From contig NC_080722.1 in NCBI RefSeq assembly GCF_019097595.1, positions 19,088,630 through 19,152,629 on the forward strand: a stretch of DNA of 64,000 nucleotides. The letters run 5' to 3'. Below the pieces are notes generated by a model that made no database searches, was not told the DNA's origin, and worked only from the letters and a program-made list of their open reading frames with translations. The translations under genes and the position numbers were made by a program. Positions 21,481-32,742 of the stretch are shown one piece after another; within the stretch, counting starts at the first letter, position 1; each line of letters begins with the position of its first letter. The stretch comes from Hemibagrus wyckioides. Lineage: Eukaryota; Chordata; Actinopteri; Siluriformes; Bagridae.

Positions 21481-21559
21481 GCACATATACACATATACAC
21501 ATACACATATACACACCCATACACACACACACACACATATATACATATATATATATATG
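21481..21559. repeat. CA/TA microsatellite at the left side of a Tc1/Tc3 insertion
   Basis: CACATATA-type repeats passing into (CA)n then (TA)n, ending at the TA that flanks the transposon. The matching TA/CA tract resumes at 22671 on the far side. Confidence 0.93.
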
Positions 21560-21561
21560 TA

Positions 21562-21588
21562 CACTACTCACAAAAAGTTAAAGATATT
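21562..21588 (+). repeat. Left terminal inverted repeat
   Basis: Inverted match to 22643-22669; begins directly after TA. Confidence 0.92.
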
Positions 21589-21620
21589 AGATATAAGAAT
21601 GCTGTTCACATTTTGACATC

Positions 21621-22491
21621 ATGAGACCAAGACCACACCTAACAATTGATCAATAGTACCTCACCATTGCAAGGCTTCAAACAGGATGTTCTCAGAGGGA
21701 AGTGTCAGTACCCTGCGGAACCGGATGATGAATGCCACTCAACTCCAGGCACATTTAAGGGAGGTGAGAGGCACCCAAGTGTCACATCAGACCATTCGAA
21801 ACCGTTTACATCAGCGTGGTCTGTGTGCTAGACGACCTGCAAGGGTACCTGACCACACCACCAGGCACAGGCATCATCGTCATGCATGGGCCAGGGAGCA
21901 TTTACGCTGGACGAGAGACCTGTGGGCCTCAATGCTGTTCTCTGATGAAAGTCGATTCACGTTGAGCAGAAATGATGGCCGCCAATGATGTTGGAGACGT
22001 CAAGGAGAGCGCTATGCATCAGCCACTCCTGGTGTGGTGTTACAGTCTGGGCAGGTGTGTCTAATCAATACAGAACTGCCCTACATCTTGTGAATGGTAC
22101 AGTGACAAGCCAATACTACCTGAATAACATCATTAATCCAGTCATTGTGCCCCTGCATGAACACCACAGGCCTAATTTCATCTTCATGGATGACAATGCT
22201 CCAGCTCATCGAGGTCGCATCATTAGGGAACGGCTGCTGGAGGCTGGGGTACCTCAAATGGAGTGGCCTGCACTTTCTCCAGACCTGAATCCCATAGAAA
22301 ACCTATGGGATCAGCTGAGTCGCTGTGTAGAGGCTCGTAACCCTGCACCCCAGAACCTCAATGACCTGAGGGCCACCCTTCAAGAAGAGTGGAATGCCAT
22401 GCCTCAGCAGACAATAAGTCGACTCATGAACAGCATGAGACGCCGTTGTCAAGCTGTAATTGATGGTCAAGGGCACATGACAAATTATTGA
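21621..22491 (+). pseudogene. Tc1/Tc3-type transposase with complete D,D34E residues but inactivated
   Basis: Would catalyse cut-and-paste transposition at TA sites. The ATG at 21621 opens MRPRPHLTIDQ and hits an in-frame TAG at 21654. Reading resumes as YLTIARLQTGCSQREVS (first helix-turn-helix) and shifts frame near 21710 to RNRMMNATQLQAHLREV and VSHQTIRNRLHQRGL (second DNA-binding domain, with RRPARVP linker). The first catalytic Asp is in FSDESRF (codon at 21944). A stop and shift occur around 21985-22040. The last frame holds MDDNAPAH (Asp codon 22192) and SPDLNPIENLWD (Glu codon 22297), exactly 34 residues apart, and the C-terminus ends at 22491. The catalytic triad is intact but at least one stop and two frameshifts break it, so it is non-autonomous. 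Confidence 0.92.
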
Positions 22492-22642
22492 GACATTGAC
22501 ATTTTTTGGCTTTTGTTTCAATAAATTGTTTGAGATGGGGAAATCACCATTGCATGCTTCTACTTAAATGCCCTACTTTCATGATATAATGTCACTGTAG
22601 CGTGAACGTTTTACATTTTCCATAAATTTCACCCAAAAGCCG

Positions 22643-22666
22643 AATATCCTTAACTTTTTGTGAGTA

Positions 22667-22669
<3 letters not shown>
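22643..22669 (-). repeat. Right terminal inverted repeat
   Basis: Reads AATATCCTTAACTTTTTGTG then AGTAGTG, followed by the TA duplication that merges with (TA)n. Confidence 0.92.
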
Positions 22670-22670
<1 letters not shown>

Positions 22671-22720
<50 letters not shown>

Positions 22721-22780
22721 GGACACATAAACACACTCATACACCCACACACACACCTATACACATATACACAAACATAT
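22671..22780. repeat. (TA)n then CA-rich microsatellite
   Basis: About 23 TA dinucleotides (22671-22716), then CACACTCATA/CACCCACAC type sequence, the continuation of the tract interrupted by the Tc1/Tc3 insertion. Confidence 0.95.
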
Positions 22781-23063
22781 AAACTCACATTACCATCACT
22801 GATTCTGTGTTGAGTTTAATTTTCCATCACAAACTACCAGTTTAACACATTCTGAACACACTGGTTTAGATGAAGTGGATTCACACCTTTCAGCTGGCTG
22901 TTCCACTTCTTCCCATTTCATTTCAGAAAAAATGTGCCATCTCACAATGTGATAGAAGTTCAGCAGAGTGCAGGAGCTGTTCTAAGGATTAATTTTTCCC
23001 CTGGAAGCCATTATGGGAGTGTTGATGTGAAAGTTACGAGTTCAGACATTTTATAAACTATAA

Positions 23064-23107
<44 letters not shown>

Positions 23108-23329
23108 CAGCCACAACAGTGGTATTAAATCTCTGAGATGAACAGAGTGACAGAGGTGAGATAAACACTGAGAGACAGATATGAAGACTGACCTCAATTA
23201 TAGTATGCAGATAGCAGAGACCTCAGTGAGGCTGTACAGGGAGAGGGCGCAGAGGCACACTCTTCCATCACAAGCTCCATCCACCAGCAGAAACACAGAG
23301 GACACTCTATTCAAGTGTTCAGGGACAAA
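22781..23329. other. Unannotated sequence with (GA)n
   Basis: (GA)n at 23069-23103. The remainder shows no gene. Confidence 0.65.
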
Positions 23330-24476
23330 CCTGAGGCAGTGACTCAAACCTGATGCAGTGACTCAAACCTAATGCAGAGACTCAAACCTGATGCAGAAAC
23401 TCAAACCTAATGCAGTGACTCAAACCTGATACAGAGACTCAAACCTAATGCAGAGACTCAAACCTAATGCAGAGACTCAAACCTGATGCAGAGACTCAAA
23501 CCTAATACAGAGACTCAAACCTGATGCAGAGACTCAAACCTAATACAGAGACTCAAACCTAATGCAGAGACTCAAACCTAATGCAGAGACTCAAACCTGA
23601 TGCAGAGACTCAAACCTAATACAGAGACTCAAACCTAATGCAGAGACTCAAACCTGACACAGAAACTCAAACCTAATGCAGAGACTCAAACCTGTCACAG
23701 ACACTTAACCCTGATGCAGAGACTCAAACCTGTCGCAGTGACTCAAACCTGGTGCAGAGACTCAAACCTGATGCAGAGACTCAAACCTGTCGCAGAGACT
23801 CAAACCTAATGCAGAGACTCAAACCTGTCACAGACACTCAACCCTGATGCAGAGACTCAAACCTGTCGCAGTGACTCAAACCTGTCGCAGAGACTCAAAC
23901 CTGACGCAGAGACTCAAACCTGTTACAGTGACTCAAACCTGACACAGTGACTCAAACCTGATGCAGAGAGTCAAACCTGTCACAGAAACTCAAACCTGTT
24001 GCAGTAACTCAAACCTGACACAGAAACTCAAACCTGTCGCAGAGACTCAAACCTGTCGCAGAGACTCAAACCTAATGCAGAGACTCAAACCTGTCGCAGA
24101 GACTCAAACCTAATGCAGAGACTCAAACCTGTCACAGAGACTCAACCCTGATGCAGAGACTCAAACCTGTCGCAGTGATTCAAACCTGTCGCAGAGAGTC
24201 AACCCTGATGCAGAGACTCAAACCTGTCGCAGAGACTCAAACCTGTTGCAGAGACTCAAACCTGATGCAGAGACTCAAACCTGTTGCAGTGACTCAAACC
24301 TGGTGCAGTGACTCAAACCTGATGCAGAGACTCAAACCTGGTGCAGTGACTCAAACCTGTTGCAGAGACTCAAACCTGATGCAGAGACTCAAACCTGTTG
24401 CAGTGACTCAAACCTGATGCAGAAACTCAAATCTGACACAGTGACTTAAACCTGTCACAGAGATTCAAACCTAAAA
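23330..24476. repeat. 19-bp minisatellite (ACTCAAACCTGATGCAGAG)
   Basis: About 60 copies of a 19-bp unit. Central variants change along the array: CTAATGCAG and CTAATACAG are common in the left half, CTGTCGCAG and CTGTTGCAG in the right half. GAGACT and GTGACT alternate at the unit joint. The unit is unrelated in sequence to the other 19-bp array at 1-1892. The frame at 24151-24417 (repeating QRLKPVA/TQTC) is an artefact. Confidence 0.96.
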
Positions 24477-26029
24477 CCAGCCAAATAAATCCTACATCAC
24501 CCTCTCACTAACCAGTGGGAGATTTTTCCTATAGAGTTAGCGTTAGCTTCTGTTTCTTGTTCACAAGATCATGTTGTGATGTCATGAGAGTGATATACGA
24601 TACGGTTCATAAGAAGAACGCCTCTCAGGAAATGACAGTGCTGTTACAGGAAGTGGGAAAAGTGAGCTTGTAGCCGGGAGCGTTTTATTCCTGTTGTACT
24701 GCAGCCAAGGACTATTTTTATTCATTAAATATGTTTATAGTTATATTTAATGATGCAGAAACAAGTTCCTGTTGCCTTTCCTGATATATTCTCTCACCAG
24801 TCCCTTTTTAATATCTCTCTTCAAGTTAATAAGACAAAAAAATGGTCATGTTACTGAGGAGAGCAAATCATGAAGATGCTGGAAAACAAACGGAAAAACA
24901 GCTTTACCTGCAAGACTCAAAATAACAACAAAATAAATAAATGTCTCCTGACCATACAACGCCATACACGACCCTGGGAATGAGCTGTTACTATTGCAAC
25001 GATATTACTACAGCATGACTACTGTTATAAAGAAATGAATCAACAACTGACCACCAGTCAGAGTCCAGGACTCAGCGCTGAGCATCAAGTATAGAAAGTG
25101 ACTTCCACAGCATGTGGAGTAATATTGTTAAATCTGGATTAGCTTTGTGATTAACGGAAATCTCCAGCAGTTGTCAAGCATTTCTGTGCTCTAAGAGTTC
25201 ACACTTCTACTGACAAATATTTGATTCTTCAAATCCTCAGTAATTCACTGTCAGTAATTCAGTTACAGTCAGATCCTGCTGTTAGAGCTGTGAAGAAGCC
25301 TGGATGAAGGCAGGATCCTCATCAAGACAGAGCCTGTGTTAAATACCTTCCTTACCCAATCACCTCCACTGGCAAAGTAATCAGTGCATAAAACTTTTAA
25401 TCTCTTTTCTTCACCAGGATAATCATTCACATAGATAAATACTGGCACCCTTTTGGCACTGTGACTCATCATGGCATTTCTGTGTACCTTCTTCCAGAAA
25501 GCTGAATCCATCCTTGCTTTAGACTTCCATTACCCAGCAGGCTGTGCTTATTAAGACTGAAGCTTGTATGATTGAATATAATGGGCCATTGATCCTCCGC
25601 CAACAAAGAAAGTGCCGTGTGTGTGTGTATGTGTGTGTGTGTAGAAAAGCTAAACAATTCCTTTGCTCCTTTTTTCTTGGAGTGAACAACAACGTGTGGC
25701 AGGTTAGCATGAGCAGCATACTGATGACTGGAATAGAACTGAATTCTTCACTCGCATCCTGACACTTCCCAAAATATCTATCTACTTTTTCTAAACATCC
25801 ACCTCTCTTTCTTTTTTTTTTTGTCTTTCCCTATTTTGTTATGGTCTTGCCCCTGCACACAACTTCACCAAAAATAGTCTGCCCGTTTTAATCTGCATGT
25901 ACAAGCTGCATGTTGTGATGTTGTATTAAAAAGGCACGAGGTAAATCAAAATGCTTCTTAGTAACTGACGGCTCAAACCCTCTTGGGTCTTATTACTGGA
26001 GTAATATATCTGTCTTTCACATCCATCTC
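24477..26029. other. Unannotated sequence
   Basis: No recognised gene. The minus-strand frame 25269-25511 has no domain I know. (GT)n at about 25617-25642. One copy of the short dispersed motif at 24978-25007. Confidence 0.55.
24978..25007 (+). repeat. Short dispersed motif, copy 2
   Basis: GAATGAGCTGTTACTAT then TGCAACGATATTA, matching the motif at 4458-4488 (reverse) and 56339-56370. Confidence 0.6.
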
Positions 26030-26131
26030 TCTCTTTCTCTCTCCCTCTCTCTCTTTCTTTCCTGTTTTCTCTTTCTGCCATGTCAGTCTGTCTCATGACC
26101 CACTGAGACGAGCTGAGCCCTTCAACACACC

Positions 26132-26169
<38 letters not shown>

Positions 26170-26184
26170 TGAGAGAGAGAGAGA
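26030..26184. repeat. CT-rich then GA-rich microsatellite pair
   Basis: CT-rich tract at 26030-26070 and (GA)n at 26133-26184. They are complementary in sequence and about 60 bp apart, so the transcript could fold. The open frames on both strands across it are artefacts. Confidence 0.85.
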
Positions 26185-28065
26185 TGTTTGGTGATGTCGA
26201 CTGGATCCATTGCCTGAGTGAAGAACTCTTTAATGTCATTTTGATTTGATTTCTGGTCCCACAGGAGCCACTGGATATCTAATTCCCAAGACAAGAGATG
26301 TTTCTTGTAATTAACAGCATCATAAGAGCACAAGAGTTTCATGACATGTTGGAAATAAAGGAGGCAGAATTGAAGTTCCTGGAAGTTCCTGGTTCCTCTA
26401 AGATGAGCCAGCTGAGATGGTTGTAGCCAACTTTTGGAATGTCTTGAAATCTCTCAGGTGGATCTCTGAGAGGGTTCACCCTCCATGATGTGAGGAACCT
26501 GGTAATCTGAGAGAGCGTTGAAGTAAAGCTAGTTCTGAGGTTGTTTTTATTCAACCTTATACAACTTTAGGAATGTATCTGGAACCCCACAAAGAAACTG
26601 GAATAGTTCTGGACCAACCCTCTCAGCCTGCTGCCTGTGGTTTAACTCTAATGCTTCTGGAATATTCCGTTTTAGATATTTTCCTGTCTGTAAGTGTACT
26701 ACTAAAAACATTCAGGAGATAACAGGTGATGCTGGAGAAGCTGTGCTTAAGCATTTCTGTGGTGTGATACCAAGCTGTGTGTAGTTGCAAGTACAAGTGA
26801 TTACTTCACACGGTAGTTCTGGGACAGGAAAATAACGACTTGACCGAACTTTCTAGTAGACGGAGAACTCAGGGTAGATCCAGAACCTGCTGGAGAGATT
26901 GTATCGCACAATAATAAGAAGAAATTCTCAAATGTCCAACCTGATCCTTAACCTCTCTTAATAAACACTGCTAAAGTGATATGAATCTTTTGTAAAGATC
27001 AGATCAGATATTCTTCAAGCAGAGAACTGAGTCGCTGAAGGGGAAAGGACCCTGGACCTGGAAGTCGCTTCTGGTTACTTTCTATTGAGATGACTTTATC
27101 TAGGAGAACTTTGTGAAGTCTTATGAACCAACAGGAAAGAAGAGAGCCAGAGTGTGGTGTATTGAAGGAGCAGTGAATCATCACCATAAGTAGCATCACT
27201 CTTCTTGCCACTGTGTCTAGAAAGAAAAAGGTTAACTTATGGTTATGCTAAAAAAAAAAATCACGACCGAAATGAAGAACAGTGGCGTAAACAGATGCTA
27301 GTTTCCTGCAGCCTAGCATGATGTTATCACATGATCAGGAGCGTCCTGTTCACCGACACACTCACGAGGATTTGTGTTAGAATTCTTCTTCCTGTTAGTG
27401 ATGTTGAAGCCATACTTGGCTAGATTAAAAAGCTTGCTACGTATATAGTACACGTTAGCAGCAGATCCAGAAATAGGTTTCTGTTGGGGGAAAAAATACA
27501 TTACTGGTTTCCAAAAGTAGTTCTTTTTTTTTTTTTTTGGGACGTAATTTCACCCCACTTTCAGGGTGAAATTTGTGGAAACTTTAATGAAGGAGAAAAA
27601 TATAATTGGATTTCATATGTGTAATGCTTTTTATAAGTTTATAATACTTTTTTTTTTTTTTACAACTTTTCTGTTATGAGTCAGTGAAATGCTAAAAAAA
27701 ATCTCTTTCACAACAACGGCAGAAATGAGCGTGACTGAGAAAAAGGCCAACAGGAAGTGAACATGTGTTTCAAACTCATCCACAGGTCACAACTGAAACA
27801 AAAAAGGCTCTCGAGTTCGACATCTCAAGCTTTTGTGTCACGTGGAATGGACTGAATGACAAGTGTTGAGAAAACATGATTAAAGCTTCTATTTCAGATC
27901 ACTTATTTCTCCATTAGGAAGATTAATATAGGCAGCTTATGTCTCAAGCAGGCCTCTGACATGAAAAATGATACAATTAGTAACTTTTGAATAAGAGAGA
28001 AAACCCCGGGCCGGCGCCGGAACAGGTGAGAGACGCTCACGTCCAGGTCAGGATATAAACAACAC
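26185..28065. other. Unannotated sequence
   Basis: No recognised gene. Poly-T runs lie at 27522-27538 and 27649-27660. A small perfect hairpin (AATTTCACCC paired with GGGTGAAATT) lies at 27546-27573. The minus-strand frame 27313-27501 (containing NVYYIRSKLFNLAKYGFNI) is not one I can assign. Confidence 0.55.
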
Positions 28066-28125
<60 letters not shown>

Positions 28126-28127
28126 TT
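28066..28127. repeat. (CTTT)n microsatellite
   Basis: About 15 copies of CTTT. The Lys/Arg/Glu open frame on the minus strand is a repeat artefact. Confidence 0.97.
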
Positions 28128-29734
28128 TCTTCTTTCTTCCACTTCCTGTTGAGACTTGTCTCAGAAAGTGTCAACCAAATTCAGCAACAAAGAAAAGTGT
28201 GGGTTTTGGCCACAGAGGACATTTTAGTCATCCCCCCCCCCTCCTTTGTGTGAAATGTGTAAAATGAGCAGAAGAACAAAAACGGAAAATGTCAAACACT
28301 CGCTCTCTCCTGCTTCCTGTTTTATGGATCATTGAACATCAATACATAAACTGAATAACTGAAATGTTCAGGGAAAAGATGTGCATCATCTCAACACCTC
28401 ACACATGGCAGAGTGCGCTGTGTGATCGTCGGGTCTGTCCATTTAGAGGAACAGAAATCAAAACACTAGAGAGTAAATGAGTGTAACTAAAATATGAGGG
28501 TTGTGCTGGTATGCATGTGTTGGGCAAAATTTCACTGTTTATTATAGAAAGACGTATCGGAATGCTGTGGAATGTCTGTGCAGCGAGTTACTTCCTGTTG
28601 TCTTTTCTGTCATAGCAGCTATAAGCCCTGGTTTAACCCTAGCCAGTCAGGAGACGCTCAATGCTCTCCCAGCTTTACCGCTGATACTGTCCTAAAGACA
28701 TGTCCTTGAAAAAGTTTTTGAAATCTCTTTTTATCCAGTCTACATACTGTTTGACCTTGAGAGCAGCAGCTGATTTGTTGCTACATTTGACTAAAACAAT
28801 ACAGTAAATCTTCACTTCATCTGCAAAAACTTCCCTTAAATGAAATACGTTTCTCTTTTCCACCAGCGATATAAAGCTCGAGGAGAGAAATTCAAAAGCA
28901 TTTAAAGATTTTATTCCACTGAAAGTCAGACACTGATTATCTAACGCTAACCGCTATTTATTGATTTCACTTACATCTAATGTTCTGCGTAATAAAGCTT
29001 AATAAAAACAGCTCTGTGATGGGAAACGAGTTCTCACTGTGACTCTCAGCTTCATCACATCACATCAGTCTCTGTCTCATCACCTGAGGTAAAAGTCACT
29101 GGTTTAAACACCAGCCTCATCGTCGTCTCTTCACTCCACCGATCCCTGTTCACGCTAACATTGCTGGGGAAATAATCTCTCATTCACTCACTCACTTCTC
29201 TTCTTCTACTCTTTTTATTTGTTCACTGAAACATGTTAAAACTCTTTACAGAGTGTATGAGCACTCTTCTCTGTTTTGATGATCATGATGTGAGGGAGCA
29301 GGAGCATGGAGGACATTTTGACAACCGCTATCTGATTACAGACTCCACTGATCAGGATTATGCCTGTTTCACTACAACGCATACATCTACAGCCACTTGC
29401 TCCAACCCTGATGTTCAATGTGTGAGGAAATCACACTTAGCTAGCGAGCTAGAAGCTAAAGCTGGCTAAAGCTAAAACTAAAATAAATCTAACACTGTTT
29501 TTACAGATTTACAGCATTATTTGTTAAACTGCCTTCTTATTTACCAATCCAGAAATCCTTGACAAGGTTCTGAAGTTAAACCTTTTTGGTTTGAACTTAA
29601 AGTTTTGTCTTTTTTTCCTTTTTCCCCCTGAATTCAGACCACACCACTAACAAATTAAGAAAACATGCACCACTGACTCTGGGGAGATTTTATGTGTCAT
29701 TAATTTTTGTGAAAGAGAAGGATGGAGTGAGATC
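28128..29734. other. Unannotated sequence
   Basis: No gene recognised; a short poly-C lies at about 28231-28240. The frame 28501-28695 and the minus-strand frame 28675-28863 lack recognisable domains. Confidence 0.55.
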
Positions 29735-30475
29735 ATGGATTGATGGAGAGAGACTGGAGAGGAGAGAGAGAAGGGGAGGAGTTTGGGAAAGAGAAGAGGA
29801 GAGAAAAGAGGAGAGAGGTGGAGAAAGAAGAGGAGGAGGAAGGAGGGAAGGAGGAGAGAGAAGAGGAGGAGAGGGAAGAAGAGGGCAGGAGGATAGGAGA
29901 AGAGAGGAGAGGACAGGAGGAGAGAGAAGAGGAGAGAGAAGAAGAGGACAGGAGGATAGAGAAGAAGAGGAGAGAGGAGGACGGGGAATGGTAGGAGAGA
30001 TGGGCAGGAAGGGAAAAGGACAGGAGGAAATGAGAACAGGAGGAGGAGAGGAGGACAGGAGGAGAGAGAAGAGGAGAGAGAAGAAGAGGAGAGAGGAGGA
30101 CGGGGAATGGTAGGAGAGATGGGCAGGAAGGGAAAAGGACAGGAGGAAATGAGGACAGGAGGAGGAGAGGAGAGCAGAGGAGGACAGGAGGAGAGAGGAG
30201 GGAAGGAGGAGAGAGAAGAGGAGGAGAGGGAAGAGAAGAGAGAAGTAGAGGAAAGGAAGATAGCAGAAGAGAGGACAGGAGAGGACAGGAGGAGAGAGAA
30301 GAGGAGGAGAGAGAAAGAAAGAAGAGGACAGGGGAGTGGGAGGAGAGATGGGCAGGAAGGGAAAAGGGCAGGAGGAAATGAGGACAGGAGGAGGAGAGGA
30401 GAGCAGAGGAGGACAAGAGCAGAGAAGGAGGGAGGACAGGAGGAGAGAAAGATAGAAAGACATGAGGAAAGGAGG
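29735..30475. repeat. Homopurine (GGAGA/GAGGA) tract of about 740 bp
   Basis: The plus strand is almost entirely A and G, with rare pyrimidine interruptions. It is internally repeated: a block around GAGGACGGGGAATGG at 29972 recurs at 30091 (offset 119 bp), and a relative (GGACAGGGGAGTGGG) near 30323. Open frames of up to 310 codons cross it on the minus strand (Ser/Leu/Pro) and 151 on the plus strand (Arg/Glu/Gly). The composition alone explains them, because stop codons cannot form in GA-only sequence in most frames. Confidence 0.96.
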
Positions 30476-30997
30476 AATACTCTACTGTCGATGCTCTGGG
30501 AGGTAATTGGATGGAAAGCTACTGGAGGAGAAAAAATGGCAGTAACATCTCTACTGGCGTGAAAGAGAGATAGCATCAATTTAAAAAAAAAAAAAGATCT
30601 CCATGATGAACCAAACTAGAAAACTATGAGAAGTTTACTTCCTGCCCTCAACATCGACTCTATTTATTAGACAGCAGAGCTCTATCGCTCATTTATCTTT
30701 CATGTGCTGTGTTAATTGTGTCTGAATTGCCATTGTCTTTCCTCATATTAATAAAGAGCTCGCTCCTGTCTCAGTAATTGGATTAAGCGTAACCTAAACA
30801 CCTCTGAAGAAACGCCTCCGAAATAAACTTCACATCTGATTATGCAATATTTCACTCACTGATGCGTGCTGGCCAAATGAGTTCTTACACAAACGCAGGG
30901 GTCGGATTCGGCAAAACAAACGAACATGAAAGTTTGCTTCGTCTTATGGCTGAAGAAAGCCTTCTAACAAATACCTGTATGTTTGTGTGTGTGTGCC
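30476..30997. other. Unannotated AT-rich sequence
   Basis: No repeat and no gene recognised; 30600-30860 is low-copy AT-rich DNA. Conservation cannot be judged from one sequence. Confidence 0.5.
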
Positions 30998-31168
30998 GTT
31001 ACAGCTCTGGGTTACTAATCAGAAGGTCAAGGGTTTCAGGTGCCACTGTTGAGCTCTTGAGCAAGGTCCTTCTGCTCCAGGGCCCTGCTCCTAATCTGGG
31101 ATATGTGAAGAAAAGAATTTCACTGTGCTGTAATGTTCATGTGACACATAAAGGCTTCTTCTTCTTCT
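30998..31168 (+). mobile_element. tRNA-derived SINE (5'-truncated)
   Basis: Contains a tRNA-like head (CTCTGGGTTACTAATCAGAA, then GGTCAAGGGTTTCAGG, a decayed pol III box B), the central CTTGAGCAAGGTCCTT block, GAAAAGAATTTCACTGTGCT, and the tail ACATAAAGGCTTCTTCTTC. The same order is seen at 60762-60990. The head is shorter than in that copy. The SINE preceding a simple CTT tail is typical of LINE-mobilised elements. The frame 30862-31296 runs through it and is not a gene. Confidence 0.8.
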
Positions 31169-31226
31169 GGTCATTAGCTTGTGTGTGTACTTTCCTGTGC
31201 ATTTTGAATGCACTTGGCGCTGTGCT

Positions 31227-31259
31227 CTGTGTGTGTGTGTGTGTGTGTGAGTGTGTGTG
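31227..31259. repeat. (GT)n microsatellite
   Basis: About 15 GT dinucleotides with one GA interruption. Confidence 0.93.
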
Positions 31260-31481
31260 GTTTAATGAACAGTCTGGGATCATGGAGGTGAATTGAGCGT
31301 GAGATGGTGTAGGAAATGAGAGTGTGTAAAGGGAAAGTGTTGCTGTGGGGAGGAGAGAGTTCAGGAAAGTCAGACGCTGCCTATAGAAACATGACAGGAA
31401 TAAAATGTAATGAATTTCATTTAACTTTATTCAGGGAGAAGAAGAAAAAGTGACCTTAACAGAGGATTTTATATATGAATT

Positions 31482-31483
<2 letters not shown>

Positions 31484-31533
<50 letters not shown>
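31484..31533. repeat. (TA)n microsatellite
   Basis: About 24 TA dinucleotides. Confidence 0.96.
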
Positions 31534-31542
<9 letters not shown>

Positions 31543-32010
31543 TGTTCTCTTTTTCCTAGTTTTAGTGACAGTGCTAATCATGTAGGGCTAATCCCCCTTC
31601 TATCAATCACTCTCCATTATGCTCCTTTTGTTTAACTGCTTTTCCCACAGCTACTGCGCAGTCCAGGATGTGCATTACAGATATTGAGAAAATAATACTG
31701 AGTACTCTTTATTCTGTCAGCTCCTAATAAACAGAACGAGAAGTAAGCATTTCATTGGGATCCAGCTTGTCTCTAAATGTGAATCAGGAGAACAATTAGA
31801 TCACATAAAGCTATCGGCATGGAATCGACACCCGATGAAATGATAGAAACCAGCCAAGTTTTTTTTCTTTCCAGCCAACATCTGAAGAGAATGAGATATC
31901 AAGGGGAAAATATCATAAGGATTTTTTTAATGACTAGCTCACACTGTAGTCTGGATAAAGTAACACGATAAAGAGTATTCTGTAAAGCAGATATCTTCAA
32001 TTTCTACGAC
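31534..32010. other. Unannotated sequence
   Basis: No gene or repeat recognised. Confidence 0.55.
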
Positions 32011-32660
32011 CTGGAGGACTGGAGGAATGAAGGACAGGAAGAAAGGTCAACTGCAGGACTGGAGGACTGAAGAGGTAGAGGGCTAGAGAACTAGAGGACT
32101 GGAAAGGCATAGGACTGGAGAACTGGAGGACTGGAAAACTGGAAGACTAGAGGACTGAAGAACTAGAGGACTGGAGAACTGGAGAGCTAGAGAACTAGAG
32201 GACTGGAGGACTGAAGAACTAGAGGACTGGAGAACTAAAGAAATGGAAAGATTGAGAACTAAAGGACTGGATGACTGGAGAACTGAAGGATTGGAGGCCT
32301 GGAGAACTGAGAAATTTCAGGCCATTTCCTGGCTCTTGCATCCACACTAAAACTGCTCATTAACTGGTGAGGCATCTTCACACTGGGAAAAATGCCAATT
32401 AGAGGACTGTATAACTGGAGAGCTAGAGAACTGCACCACTAGAGAACTAGAAGACTGGAGGACTGGAGAACTGGGGGACTGAAGAACTAGAAGACTGGAG
32501 AACTGGAGAGATAACTGGGAAGTCACAGGACTGGAGAACTGGAAGATTGTAAGACTGGAGGACAGGGGGCCTGGAGAACTGGAGGACTGAAGAACTAGAG
32601 AGCTAGAGAACTGGAAAGCTAGAGAACTAAAGGACTGGATGACTGGAGAACTGAGAGATT
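32011..32660. repeat. 8-bp minisatellite (GGACTGGA/GAACTAGA)
   Basis: Degenerate tandem copies of an 8-bp unit (GGACTGGA, GAACTGGA, GAACTAGA) form two blocks. They are separated at about 32304-32398 by a non-repetitive stretch containing TTTCCTGGCTCTTGCATCC. That stretch recurs at 32645-32742, so a unit of about 342 bp (array plus unique piece) is duplicated. Confidence 0.92.
32304..32398 (+). repeat. Duplicated unique segment, copy 1
   Basis: Begins AGAACTGAGAAATTTCAGG and ends GGGAAAAATGCCAA. It is almost identical to 32645-32742. Confidence 0.93.
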
Positions 32661-32742
32661 TCAGGTCATTTCCTGGCTCTTGCATCCACACTAAAACTGC
32701 TCATTAACTGGTGAGGCATCTTCACACTGGGAAAAATGCCAA
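32645..32742 (+). repeat. Duplicated unique segment, copy 2
   Basis: Second copy; differs from copy 1 by only a few bases, implying a recent duplication. Confidence 0.93.

Larger units (their letters stand above)
21562..22669 (+). mobile_element. Tc1/Tc3-type DNA transposon, near full length (1108 bp)
   Basis: The left terminus CACTACTCACAAAAAGTTAA and the right terminus (its reverse complement, TTAACTTTTTGTGAGTAGTG) form inverted repeats of about 27 bp, differing mainly at one base (AAAGATATT versus AAGGATATT). The flanks are TA at 21560-21561 and 22670-22671. The single transposase gene spans most of the interior. The length fits a compact Tc1-like element. It is inserted within a TA-rich microsatellite, giving a multitude of TA targets. 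Low divergence between the termini suggests it is younger than the other Tc1 relics here. Confidence 0.93.

Noticed and set aside
27313..27501. Minus-strand frame containing NVYYIRSKLFNLAKYGFNI as a protein exon
   Set aside because: I could not place it in any family; 62 codons without splice evidence is too little.
29647..30579. 310-codon minus-strand frame (Ser/Leu/Pro rich) and overlapping frames on both strands
   Set aside because: Lies in a homopurine tract; the frames stay open because of composition, with overlapping frames in several phases, so not a gene.
30862..31296. 144-codon plus-strand frame
   Set aside because: Runs through a SINE and a GT microsatellite.
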